Origin: Myxocyprinus asiaticus
Taxonomy: Eukaryota; Chordata; Actinopteri; Cypriniformes; Catostomidae
Direction: 5' to 3'
DNA length: 64,000 nt
NCBI RefSeq assembly: GCF_019703515.2
Contig: NC_059382.1
Span: forward strand, 16,037,001-16,101,000
Shown here in pieces: positions 11,194-24,300 of the stretch. The stretch's first letter is position 1, and each line of letters starts with the position of its first letter. The notes below the pieces were generated by a model. That model was not told where the DNA came from. It was given only the letters and a program-made list of their open reading frames with translations, and did no database searches. The position numbers were made by a program, and so were the translations under genes.

Positions 11194-12196
11194 ACATTGC
11201 TAGTTTTTTAAACAGCCAACAGAAATACAGGTTACACTTTATGATTGATTAAATATTCTGAGAGTGAATATTGTAGATGGGACTTCCCTAGCGGCCAGTA
11301 GGGGGTCACTCTAGCAATTTTGAACTTTAGTTTTGAGTCCTTGTCTTGTCTCTGTTCCTGGTTCCCTCGCTTGATTGTTTCCAACTGTACAAGATGGCAC
11401 TTACCTATCGGCCTGTCTGTTCTTATCAGTGTAGGCTTGTAGGCTCCGATTTTATGTATTTACAGTTTCTTGTATACTTTAATAGAGCTGCACATAGATC
11501 CGACTTCTGTCTCAGAACATTACAAATTGTTTCATATTTCATCTGAAGTATGCTTTTTACTAACAATTTTGTAGACATGGTAAACAAGTACACTGACCTT
11601 TGAAAAAAACTTTATTTGGGGCAAAATTGTTCACGGTGGTGGAAATGATGCCACAAGTGTTAGACAGTCATAATTTTTGAGCATTTTCACACATTAAATA
11701 TTGAAATGGTTTGTTTATTTCTCTTTGTTTAGATTATCATAGTTTTAAACTTAATAATTTTTATTTTTATAATGGATTTTCATAGTTAAATGCTGAAAGT
11801 CTGGGTTTGGGACAAGGCTAAAACTATAAAGTCTTTACTTAAAAGGCTTTTTAAAAAAAAAAAAAAAAGTACCAAAAATAAATGATGAAGGCCTCCGAAA
11901 AAGTTTACTATGACCTTCACATAACAACATTTTTATAAAAATCAACCCCTGGGACATGAAATTTCCCGAAATTGATTAAACACCCATATATGTATTCGTA
12001 TTCACACTCTTTCCATTAAATAAAAGGGAAACAATGTGACCATTTAACCACCTGATGAATCATTCAGCCTGTTTAAGGTCTTAGACACTAATTAATTCAG
12101 TTGATTCTTTTTCGACATTAATATAAAAAGAGCCCTGCATATCTGTCTGAACATATCCACCACCTCTCATCATCATGCTTTCTTTGTTCCCTCCAG
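11194..12196. other. No gene recognised; pitpnm3 intron just upstream of first visible exon
   Basis: AT-rich, with homopolymer A near 11852-11868. No frame with family resemblance and no clear repeat structure was noticed. Confidence 0.4.
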
Positions 12197-12397
12197 TCGA
12201 TGACATCCACAGCTACCCTGATGTGTTCCTGCATGGTAGCACTGTTCCGGTAGGCGCCTTGCACTCCACCTCTCCCCAGAGAGAGGGCAGCGCAGGTGGG
12301 CGGATGGCTGTTGAGGTCCGCAGGTCCAGTTTGACCAGCATCGACAGCCAGTTGTCGGGCTGCTGGGAGAGCAGGCTGAGTAGCACCATCGCCAACA
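12197..12397 (+). CDS. pitpnm3: pitpnm3 exon a (post-DDHD spacer)
   Basis: The acceptor CTCCAG precedes 12197 and the donor GTGAGT starts at 12398. The frame begins with two bases of a split codon and reads [14 protein letters not shown], then a serine-rich stretch ([14 protein letters not shown]). In the family this follows the DDHD domain and is a poorly conserved, phosphorylatable-looking spacer. Position, phase and splice sites support it more than sequence conservation does. Confidence 0.7.
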
Positions 12398-15300
12398 GTG
12401 AGTGGGCAGCGGATGGGCGAGCTCCAGACACACCATGAAACTCCCCGGCTCCCACTGAAAGATTGATGTTTTACCAAATAAGTTTGTCTAAAGCTCTTTA
12501 AACTCTGTTGAGGTCTGCCTTCTACGCCGCACTGCACAAACCTCCTTAGTGATGTTTTTGCTCTCTAGCCAAGTAATGTAATGTTAAGGTCTCTCTGTGC
12601 TGTCAAAAGACCTGCTGCAGTGCTTTTAACACTGGTAGAGTAGATCAAATCTTTGCTACAGAGAAAGGCCATGATGGTAGTTTTTACAGTCAAAAGTGTG
12701 GCAGTTTGATTGACTCTGCTGTATTCTTACAAGACCTGTCAGTCTTTAACTTGAAATATGTAATGGTACAATGGAAGCAAGTGTACAATTATGTTTAGCA
12801 TTATTCTCTATTATACATTGGGATTCAAAAGTCTGAGTCCACTTGTGAAAATTCTTCTCGTTTAATGCAGTTTTCTGTTGTTGTTGTTGTTTTTTATTTT
12901 TTTTTATTTTTTTATTAGTAATTATATTATTAGTGTAACAATTTGAGTGAAGAGTTAACATTAATTTCTTAGTATTTAATGACAGCTTGCACTTGAGCTG
13001 GCATGAACTCCACATGTTTGTGCAAAACCCGATGATCCATGTTATCTAGCATTATTTAAGGATGTTCCAATGAGCATCTTGTGTGCTTCAGTTGAGGCAA
13101 TGACATCTGACCTACAAAGCAGTTAACATGGTCAATGTTACCAATGTGCTTATTTGAAAATAATAATAATTAAATATTTCTTATTCATATTGCATTATAA
13201 TGATCCATTGTTTAAACATTTTCTAAATCTTAAAACTTTCTCTTCATTTCCAGGTTTAAATTAGATATTGATTCCCAGCTTTTTTAATGTGGACTCAGAC
13301 TTTTGAAGCCCACTATATGTCTTTCTCTTTCATATAAAACTGCTGTGTGTGTGATAGTCTCCAGCAGCTGGTGGGGCTCTAAGCGGTTAGATTACGCCCT
13401 GTACTGTCCAGACGTCTTGACGGCATTCCCCACTGTGGCTCTGCCTCACCTGTTCCATGCTTCCTATTGGGAGTCTACTGATGTTGTTGCCTTCCTTCTG
13501 CGTCAGGTACATTAAGAGCCTTGGCACAGTCTGTATTATTGTGTCTCCCCTGACAAAGATTTTACATGATATACTATTGCAAAACTACTGTATAACAAAT
13601 CAATTTTGGATCTCCAATTGATCATAGTGGTGTCTAATACCAGTTTACCATAGTAACAAACTGATTTGGACAAATACTACAGGTAATGTTCACATTTGAG
13701 ATTAGAAAAGTGAATATTATTATTTTTTTTTTAAACAAACAAAACACAAAATGGATTATTTTGGCTTTCGCTTTTTCAAAACCCTTAACCTTAAGTATTA
13801 TAATTTGTTGTGTAACTTTGCTGCTACAGACATGAATGATACCTTTTGTTGTGTGGCTTGTGGCTTAAACAATTATGTTAATTGTGTGGCTTTTTGTGGA
13901 GAGGTGTATTACTTTTCTAAGAAATTAGACATGATTTTTGCTTGACAGACAATAAAAAAATGTAAAAAATTTAAAATGTAAGAGGGACCCAAGCCAAATG
14001 GGACAAGAATATCATAGACACTTTTTGCAGGTAAAAACCACCTAGCAACCACCCAACATCCACAAAGCACTGTGCTAACAACCAATCTAAACACCCTAGC
14101 AACCACATAACAACATGTTACAATTACCTAGAGCACCTTATCAACCACATAGTGAGGCCGTAGAAACCCTTAACCTAGGGTCCTAGCACCATGGCTGCAC
14201 CACTATGTCTTCCAAATATGTCAAAATGTAGTAAAGCAAATAAAATCACTTTACTGACTATTGCTCTTCTCATGCCAGAGAAATCAAATTAGTATTACGT
14301 GACTGTAGCAGGACTTGCCTTTTAACTCAAAGAGAGACTGGATGCTCTATTTCTCTCAACCTCTATCTGTCCTCTATCAAAAGATGTCTCTATGTCTCTT
14401 TCTGTTGCCCACTACTCTTGATATATTCCTATCTCTTCCCTTTCTTTCCAGTCTGTCGTTTGAGCTGGAAATATAGGTTAATGCAAAGGAGTATATCCTA
14501 TTCTAATATGCCTTTTCATTCAAATCAGCCTTCAAATCTTCCTCTGACTGGGAGACAAATAAATGTGGCATATCCATTAAAAAGCACCTCAGTTTCACCC
14601 TACAAGACTTTTTTAGATCAAATTACTGATGTAGTTCTCAACGCAGATATACACAGACTTCACTTTTAGTGTCAAATTCAAATGGCACCTCTTATTAAAT
14701 TCATCCTTGAGAAGCTGCCTCTGTACAGGTGGAAACGAAGCAGTCAATTTTGGCCATAGACCAGTCTAGCTGTCTGAATGCATTTCCTTACTATTATATT
14801 CTCTGGTTATGTGCAGGAGAAAGATGGAACTAAAAATAGTTTCAGTTGCAGCAGGTGTAACACACGATACAGTGTTGTTATCTATGTGGAAACAGACTGA
14901 TCTCACAGTAAAATCGACTTTTACTTAGCAAAAATGTTTTGTACTTACTGAAATTTGAAACACTGCCCCCAGTGGCTAAAGCTCTAAGTTTTGTTGGGTG
15001 TATGGGCATGTGTGAGCTCCATTTTCTGGATGAAATGTCCACAGGGGAGTGCCAAAAGAGAGTTGTAAAGCGAGTTGTTTTCAGCTGTACAGGATGTAAT
15101 ACCATGAAGAGGAATGCATATTTTATAAATTGTACCCCCAACCCAAACCCAAAGCTAAACCTAACCATCATGGAGTAGGTGGAAAAATGCAACCTCACGC
15201 CACAAGGGAAGGTAAACATGATTGAGGTGATGCAAAAATGTCTGAAGGGAGGTAGTGCTTGTCAGTGAGTCGGCATAATGTGACCAGTCTTAGGGTACTG

Positions 15301-18300
15301 GAACTTTTGGAAACAACATACCGACTTCCCGTGTGATCATGTTTTGTGGAAATGGAGTGAAGTTTTTCATGTTTTATGTATTTTTTCTAAGTCTGCTTTA
15401 GTGCATTAACTGTTCCTCAGGGCCTGCTGAATGGTTAAACTATAACTGGAAAGGGCATTATAAAATTATCAAGTCATTACACACCACTTATACATTTTGA
15501 AATGTCATTCAAAATGATGAAACCTTCCCAAAGTGTTTACAATCACTCAAGAGTTAATAACATGGGCCATTTAGTGATAAAGTGACAAGTGCTAAAAGCT
15601 TGTTTTTGTCTCAATCAGACTCGTGGCAGGACATTTTGTTGATCGCTTGGTTTTTTTATATCTGCGTTGTTGCGCATCATACATTGTATACGCTGGCTAA
15701 CTGGTCATGTCGTGTAGCAGTTACGTGTTTTGTGTGGACTGGGGACAAATAAATTGCTTGTCGTATGCGCTTGGTTATGACAGGGTGTGAGAGTTAAATT
15801 CAGTTTGTGCCTCTATGGACAACCTGCACAATACAAACACCTTTATCTAGTCAAAGATTGACATGATTTTGCAAAGATCTGGGCCCTCAAGTGCAGCTAG
15901 CATGTTATACTCAGAGAATCCTCAAGCCTTTCAAGTAATATAAAAGACTGGTAAACACGATCCCCTTGATCCAGCTCCAGTGTTATGGCAACAAAGAAGG
16001 TCCATCTACACCTTAATCCACTGAGTGATTTATTTCTGAAATACCATAGGTTATAAAACCCTTTTTTTATCACTGGAATATTTCCCACAGTGGTAGGTTA
16101 AATGGCAGTATGAAAAGAAGAAAATAACACATTTCATTTTAATTCAAATGTTCCCACTGAATAAGTGTTTATATCTGCATTCTGAATCAAAAGTTACTGG
16201 TAGAATTGCAGAGACCTGTAAAATAGCAGTATTTAACCAATTTTAATTTGCAGAGATGTTTATCTTTGAGATTAATATCTGTCTACCCTTTAAGAAGTAA
16301 GTACATTAATTCAAAAGGACATCACTGCAGACACACATTTGGTTGTATTTTGTTTTTAACACCATAAAGGACACAGTGTGATATTCTTATTTTGCATCAA
16401 GTTCAGATGTACTGTAGACCAGTTAATGGTGAAGTGTATAATTTCTTTTTTGCAAATTTACATTCTTCAAACTGTTTAATGTGCAGAGACAACTATGAGA
16501 AAGCCATTTGCAAGTTTGTACATTAATAAACTGTGGCTCTGTGGTGCTTTAAAAAAATTGTGCTGTTTGTTTGCATCGTCCGACATGTCAACTTGTGGCT
16601 CAACCACTGACTTGAGTTTGGGGGAGGGTTTACCTGTTTGTCCGAACAGTGGCGGAAGGGGCAATAGGAACTTTTGGTTAACCTGTTCGGAAAGTTTTAA
16701 AGCCTTATGAGAGAGTTGTGATTGTCTGCTAATATCAGTGCTAAAGGGATAGTTACACACCCTCATACCATCCCAGATATGAATGACTTTCTTCTGCAGA
16801 ACACAAATTATGATTTTTAGAAGAATATTTCAGATCTGTAGGTTCTCACAATGCAAGTGAGTGGGTGCCAAAATTTTGACACTCTAAAAAGCACAAAGAC
16901 ATCATCAAAGTAATCCATATGACTCTAGTGTTTTAATCCATACCTTCAGAAGTTATATGATAACTGTGTGTGAGAAACATCAATATTTAAGTTATTTTTT
17001 TGCTAGAAATTCTCCTCCCTGCCCAGTAGGGGGTGATATGCATGAAGAATGTGAATCATCAAAAACACAAGAACAAGAATGTGAAAGTTAAAGTGGCTAT
17101 TGACTGAGCAGGGAGGAGAATTTGTAGTAAAAAAGGACTTAAATATTGATCTGTTTCTCACCCACACCTATCATATTGCTTCTAAAGACATTGATTTAAT
17201 CACTGGAGTCATATGGATTACTTTAATGATTACTTTATTGCTGACCTATGTGATTTTTGGAGCTTCAAAATTCTGGCACCCATTCACTTGCACTGTATGC
17301 AACAAAAGAGCTGAAATATTCTTGTTAGAGAATAAGATATATAGTTCAGCTGATGAAAGAAAGTCATACACATCTGGGATGGCATAAGGGTGAGTAAATG
17401 ATGGGATAATTTTCATTTTTGGGTGAACTATCCCTTTAATATTTCACAGGTGATGCGCTGTGACTATGTGAAAACCCAAGAGACGGACAGCTCTGACTCC
17501 GCCCTCTTCTCCCCTTCCAGTCCAAGAGAGAAGTGGCTACGCAGGCGCACACACGTCAAGCTGAGGGTAAGCACGATACAAACATGCCCACAAAAAGATG
17601 TTCACAAAAATTGGTGTACACACTATCACCAACAGTACACTGGAAGACCTCTAATCATCCTTAAACTTTGCACCTAGCGATGTATAGACATGGTGCAAGT
17701 TTGATCAATATCTATTGTGATTTGTCACACTTATTAAGGTATAATACACTTCTCCTAGAGACCAGCTGTGGCGGGAAGGAGAATAAAATCGAACTCCACT
17801 TCAGACCAAGCAATCGAACCAAATGTGAAAACAACCTAATTGTATCCCTCTGTGCATAAAATTTGCTGAGCAATGTTAGCCATCCATTAGATCTCAGTGT
17901 GAGACGAGTACCTGTCTGCAGTTTCAGACAGCCAGACACACTATTTCAAGTAATACTGTGGACTGCAGCAGAGTCCTGACTTTGTAAAAGAACTAAAAAT
18001 ATCCCCCCTCTGCCAGGGCTTTGAGTTTCTCAAATGTGCCATAAAACCTCTGCGTATGTGGGCAGAAATCTGCACTTTACAAAAATAAGCATCACTTCTG
18101 ACCTTGATTCACTGCTCAGAGGCACAGCAACACAATTACCGAACAGTGCCTCTGAAAAACCACTGTGCAGGTTTACTTGGATTTTTCAGTGCTCAAAAAC
18201 AACATCATGAAGAATTCTTTCCAGCCCTTCATTGAGGTTAAGTATAGCTCACTGAAACACTTCTGTGTCGGCAGCAATACCTTTTCTTTTCAGAAGGAAT

Positions 18301-21300
18301 GGTGTTTTGATCACTCAGGACCAGAGGTGGGTAGTAAAGTGCTACATTTACTCCGTTACATTTACTTGTGTAACTTTTTGGAAAAAAATTTAGAGTAGGT
18401 TTAAAAGTGGGTACTTTTTACTCTCACAAGTAAATTTCTAATGAAATTTTTTTATTTTTACTTATTTACAATGGGCGGCGTTCCTGTCCTTACTTTACTG
18501 GGTTTAATTTTAGTTAATGTGTAATTTATTGAGAGATTATTGAATGGGACTTTTACGACAGCGGAAGTTCATACAGCTATCACTGCTGCAGTATCAAGCT
18601 CTTCAAAGTGAAACACTTTCTTTGCTCTGCACAGTGAAAAAAGAACAGCTTAAATTTCAAGATTAAAAATCTCAGCTTCAATTTAAGGCAGCATGTCAAG
18701 GTCAGTTGTGGCTTTTCTGTCTAATGTGATGGTCATTTTCAGGGTGATTCTGTAACTGGGCTCTTATGACATCAGTTTTTAAGTGTACATTTTTAAATCA
18801 GTGCAGCAATATATCAGTGCACTATGTCCCGCGTCCCGCATGTCATGAGCAGTATTTACGCATTTTCTGGCAACTATCGCAGCTACTTCGTGCTGATTAT
18901 CTGTATAAATTCAGCATGAAATACAAAGGAAGGAAGCAGTAATCTCCCAGCTCATAAATCTTCTCCACGGTGGATTATGGGCAATTAACCGTCATCGAGT
19001 GTATGTCGAATGTACACTCATAATTAGAGTGCATTGTGGGTAAGAATGAGTGAGCAAAAATAGGGAACGAGTGGCTCACTCAGAATTCAGACACTCCTAC
19101 AAAATGGCGGACACCCGAAATAGTGCACTATATAGTGGATAGGGGGGCAGTTTCAGACACAGCAAGTGTTCCACGACCGGGGTTGGTGCCTTATGCAGGC
19201 TGCGTACTCTGCGTTTAGAGAGCAGCGGTACTGCTGTACAGAACTTATCTAAATTCTTTCGACACTGAAAACTGTAACTACACTGAAATAAGAATCCACG
19301 CAGGACTTTAAATCTATGAAATAGCGAAAGTAGGCATTAATAAAACGTGATCTTGCTTTGGTTTATATTTCAGCATTATATATAATGTCCCTGTGGGATG
19401 TTTTAACCGTAATAATTTCTAGAAAGTTTTCCAAACCTCTCTTCTTATTGACAAATTCATCCAGATCTGACAAAAGCCCTTAAAGTGACAGTTCACCCAA
19501 AAATGAAAATTCTCTCATCATTTCCCAACCCTCATGTTGTTCCAAACCTGTGTGACCTTCTGTATTCTGTGGAACACAAAAGATGTTAGACAGAATGTTA
19601 GGGACTGACAGTCTCGGCCACAATTCACTTTCAAAATATAGAGAAAAAAACACTCACTGAAAGTAAATATTGACTCACTAGGCAAACATTCCGTCTAATA
19701 TCTCCTTATTGTGTTGCATAGAAGAAAGTCAAATGAGTTTGAAACAACATGATGGTGAATGATGACAGAATTTCCATTAATTATAATAATAATAATAATA
19801 AAAATAATTCTGTATTGTAATGTTTTCTATCTGAAAGGACTAAATATTAAATGAAACAAATGACAATAAAATACAAAGTAATCTCTTCAGTAATCAAAAT
19901 ACTTTTTGAATGTAACTTTATTCTAATTACCAATGATTTAAATTGAAACTGTAGTGGAATAAAGTTACTTATATTTTGTATTTTAAATACGTATTCCCCT
20001 TACATGTATTCCGTTACTCCCCAACCCTGCATGTTAAATGTGTATTATGTAATGTAATATAGGGGAGTTAACGTCCATTATGTCATTTGTGAAAGTAACG
20101 AGTTACTCACTACTTGAGGACTCTTTTAATTGGATACTTTCTTACTCAAGTAATTATTTATGTTAGTACTTTTACTTCTACTTGAGTAATTATTTTTTAA
20201 AGTAATTGTACTTTTACTTGAGTACAGTTTTTGGCAACTCTACCCACCTCTGCTCAGGACCTTGATCTAAAATCGCAGTTATTTCTAAAGCCCGCTGAGC
20301 TAGAGTTTGATCAGAGTGCTCGCTAGCCTTTCAAGTCAAAGGTTGTTTTATTCAAAAATGTTGATTTTTTTCAAAGACTCCCCTCACATTATATGCTGTT
20401 TCTGATCACCTAATGTTTTGAAACACTGCCAGTGTCTCTATCTACACTGATCAGCCACAACATTAAATTCACCTGCCTAATATCGTGTAGGTCCCACTCG
20501 TGCCACCAAAACAGCACCAACCCGCATCTCAGAATAGCATTCTGAGATGTTATTCTTCTCACCACAATTATACACAGCGGTTATCTGAGTTATCGTAGAC
20601 TTTGTCAGTTTGAACCAGTCTGTCCATTCTCTGTTGAGCTCTCTCATCAACAAGGCATTTCCATCCACAGAACTGCCGCTCAATGGATGTTTTTTGTTTT
20701 TGGCCCCATTCGGAGTAAATTCTAGAGATTGCTGTGTGTGAAAATCCCAGGAGATCAGCAGTTACAGAAATACTCAAACCAGTCCATCTGGCACCAACAA
20801 TAATCCATGCGATTATAATCAGCAAATCATGTGGCAGCAGTGCAGTGCATAAAATCATGCAGACACGGGTCAGGAGCTTCAGTTAATGTTCACATCAATA
20901 ATCAGAATGGGGAAAAAATGTGATCTCAGTGATTTGGACTGTGGCATGAAAACCGCTCTGTACAATTGTGGTGAGAAGAATAACATCTCAGAATGCTATT
21001 CTGAGATGTGGGTTGGCACTGTTTAGGCAGCATGAGGGGGACCTACACAATATTAGGCAGGTGGTTTTAATGTTGTGGCTGATCGGTGTATATGTGCATG
21101 TGTATACTGTATGTGCACCCTCTTCTTGGCTCAGTGAGTGATTTTTCACTTTAGTGGGTGATACTTTTCCAACAAAATGGTGCTAGTGCCAGAGCTGGTG
21201 CTTGGCCAGGAAAAGAACTGGCCTGCGTTTCATCTGACTTCAGAGCCGAATGATAACGTTACTGACTATGTTACTTTAAGGGGTTATTCACCATAGTCAT

Positions 21301-24300
21301 AATTTATTATTTACTCACCCTCATATTGCCCAAAACCTTTATGACTTTCTTTCTGCTGTGGAACACAAAAGAAAAAACTTCCATATTCAGTCATTTTTCC
21401 TTACAATGGAATTACAAGTAAGTCAGGCACCCTACTGGTGGAAAGAGGCATTTTAGGCAGAGCTTTTAGGCCCATATCTCCCCATTATCACTAGTAACAA
21501 CCACTGCAGTTTATTCAACCATGCAGCGGATTGGATCCATTCTACGAACATTCATGCTTTTCTTACACAGCAAAATGCCTCTGTGTTTGGAGCAGTCTTG
21601 TGGAATGCCACAGCGCATGCCCACATGAGTGACACTTCACTACACCTGTCAGCTGTTACTGTCAGGATGTGTGTCAGAAGATCCACTCTGTTGTGTGAAT
21701 GTGCTTTTTCATTGCACCAGCACATTTGGTAGTATGCTGTAGGTTGCTTGTGTGTGCATATTGCACCCGTTATGTGTGTTTGTTTGGAAGCTCATCAAAT
21801 GCAAGCATATATGGGCCCATGCCAACATGAATTATTGACTTACTTAATCAATATGCAAATGTATGCAAGCTGGGAAATATTTAACTGCTTCATTAAATTA
21901 CAAATCTGTGCAATCAGGCTCATTAGTTTGTATGGGCTGATGATTTACAGGGCTGTACATCTCTCTGAGTGCTCATGTAGTGATGCCATGCTAACATGAT
22001 AACAAAACGTTAACAATATTAAAGTACTTCTCATGGTGACATAGGGCGTGGAGCAGGGCCTGGCAAGAGAGGGCGTGGAGCAGGGCCTGGCGAGAGAGGG
22101 TGTGGAGCACGGCCTGGCGAGACAGGGTGTGGAGCAGGAGACCAGGGTGGAGCCAGTGGCCAGAGAAGTGGCTCCAGGAAGGGAGCAGGGTCAGGAGGCC
22201 TGGGAGGCAGCCACAGGGCAGGGACAGTGTCAGGAGGCCTGGGAGGCAGCCACAGGGCAGATGGGACAGAGTTTTGGGCTGCAGCCACTGGACAGGTTTC
22301 AGGAGGGAGCAGCTCAGAGGGCGGAGCCATGGAAGTCTCAGGGATTGGCCACAACAGGGGAACAGTCTAAGTGGCTATGAGCACAGGCAGTGGCAGGGTA
22401 ACAGTCTCCATGGTCATGAGCACAGACAGTGATGAGGGAACGACCTCCGTGGTCATGGGCACTGGCATTGATGGGGGAACAGCCTTTGTGGCTGTGAGTA
22501 CAGGAAGGGACAGGGGAACGATCTCTGTGGTCGTGGACACTGCTGTGGCAGTCTCTGAGGGCGGAGCCGTGGCAGACTCTGAGGTCATGGTGACTTGGCA
22601 TGAAGGGATAGGTGTACTGACTTGACAAGGCATGGCAGACGTGGCGGCTTGGCATGGCAGGCGGCACTGCATGGCATGCCGAGGCAGACATGGCTACATG
22701 GCATGACGTGGTAGGAATGGCGGTCGAGGCTTGCAACGCTGGCTCGTGGCCAATGGCAGGCATGGACGCTGGCTCGTGGCCAATGGCAGGCATGGACGCT
22801 GGCTCATGGTCCATGGCAGGCATGGACGCTGGCTCATAGTCTGTGGCAGACGTGGGCACTGGCTCGTGGTCCGTGGCATGCGTGGACACTGGCTCATGGA
22901 CCGTGGACGCTGGTTTGTGGACCGTGGCAGACGACTCAGATGTGGCAGCCATTGTGGAAGTGCTGAGTCCTTCATCAGACACTCCCACAATGAAAGACAT
23001 GGCATGACGTGGTAGGAATGGCCGTCGAGGCTTGCAACGCTGGCTCGTGGTCCGTGGCAGGCGTGGACGCTGGCTCGTGGTCCATGGCAGGCGTGGACGC
23101 TGGCGCATGGACCCTGGCTCCTGGACTGTGGCAGGCGTGGATGCTGGCTCGTGGACCGTGGCAGGCGTGGACGCTGGCTCGTGGACCGTGGCAGGCGTGG
23201 ACGCTGGCTCGTGGACCATGGCAGAGGACTCAGGTGTGGCAGCCGTTGTGGAAGTGCTGAGTCCCTCATCAGCCACTCCCACAGTGAAAGACGAACCGCT
23301 CAGCACCAGGGCATAGTCCATCAATTCTGCCAAAGTCCATGTGATTTGACCTTGAGGCAAACAATACTTGATAGGCTCTTATAGTCCAAAACGAAAAATG
23401 TCCTTCAAAGCAACATCATTAAAGTTTACCTCGTTGTCCAAATCACAAAAGTCCACCACAAAATCCTCTAGGGAACGATTCCCCTGGCGGAGACGCAGGA
23501 GTGCAACTGCTGGGTTCATTCTGGTGGTCGAGTATTCTGTAATGTTACAGAGCAGGCAGGACAGACTGAAGACAGGAATGGATGAGGACGATGATGATGT
23601 GAGAACCCAAGTGCAGTTTATTTACAAATCCAAAGACGTGAGTCCAAAGTGAAAACAAAAGAGAATATACAGTAAACCAGAACATTAACTAAACTTCAAT
23701 AAACTTCACTATAAACAATGACTTGACTTGACTAACACCTTGAAGACTGACATGACGTTACACCATCAATACTTAACTCCGGACAAGAGAACATGAGGGC
23801 TGTAAATACAGACAAGTGTAGCATGACAACCAATGGGAAAACTGAATTAATAACAAGTTAACAAGCAGGGTTGGGGAGTAATGAAATGCATGTAATGGGA
23901 TTACGTATTTAAAATACAAAATATAAGTAACTGTATTCCACTACAGTTACAATTTAAATCATTGGTATTTAGAATACAGTTACATTCAAAAAGTATTTTA
24001 ATTACTGGAGAGATTACTTTGCATTTTATTGTCATTTGTTTCATTTAATATTTAGTCCTTTCAGATGGAAAACATTTATACATATAAATGATGCGATCCA
24101 AAGTGCATTTGAACAGCGGTGAAACACTTTCTTACGATGTGTTACATTCATACGAGCAGACAGAGAAGTAAGTTTGAAGTAAGTTTGGAGAACAAGAAAT
24201 AGAAATAAACCTTGTGTAAATTGTCAGCTTTACGCTAAGCTAAAATGCTATTTCTAGCCATTTTATGTGCACGTTACCAGGCACGATCATATGTTTTTTA

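Larger units (their letters stand above)
18322..20252. mobile_element. hAT-type element with perfect 8-bp target duplication
   Basis: The ends CAGAGGTGGGTAG and CTACCCACCTCTG are inverted repeats. CTCAGGAC flanks both sides (18314-18321 and 20253-20260), a perfect 8-bp target duplication diagnostic of hAT-like insertion. The sub-terminal ACTTTTACT/AGTAAAAGT repeats fit the family. There is no transposase frame. Two other elements are nested inside (19480-19780 and 19781-20029). Confidence 0.92.
22031..23521 (-). pseudogene. Ty3/gypsy-like gag fragment with tandem-repeat tail
   Basis: Reading leftward from 23519, the minus strand gives a gag-like start ([20 protein letters not shown]) followed by [10 protein letters not shown] and an in-frame stop near 23380. 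It then continues as [20 protein letters not shown] and a long Pro/Thr/His-rich repeat (units such as [10 protein letters not shown]) to 22338. Similar gag-plus-repeat peptides are common in cyprinid genomes. No protease, reverse transcriptase or integrase was seen, so this is a remnant. The family call is by resemblance and recall. Confidence 0.6.

Noticed and set aside
12118..12537. Minus-strand frames over pitpnm3 exon a
   Set aside because: They are GC-rich shadow frames; the plus strand has splice sites and phase matching neighbouring exons.
17100..17387. 95-codon plus-strand frame before pitpnm3 exon c
   Set aside because: It lies wholly inside a palindromic MITE and resembles no protein.
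22731..23384. Plus-strand Trp/Arg/Gly-rich frames over the minisatellite
   Set aside because: Repeat periods divisible by three keep all frames open. Only the minus strand is continuous with a gag-like domain.
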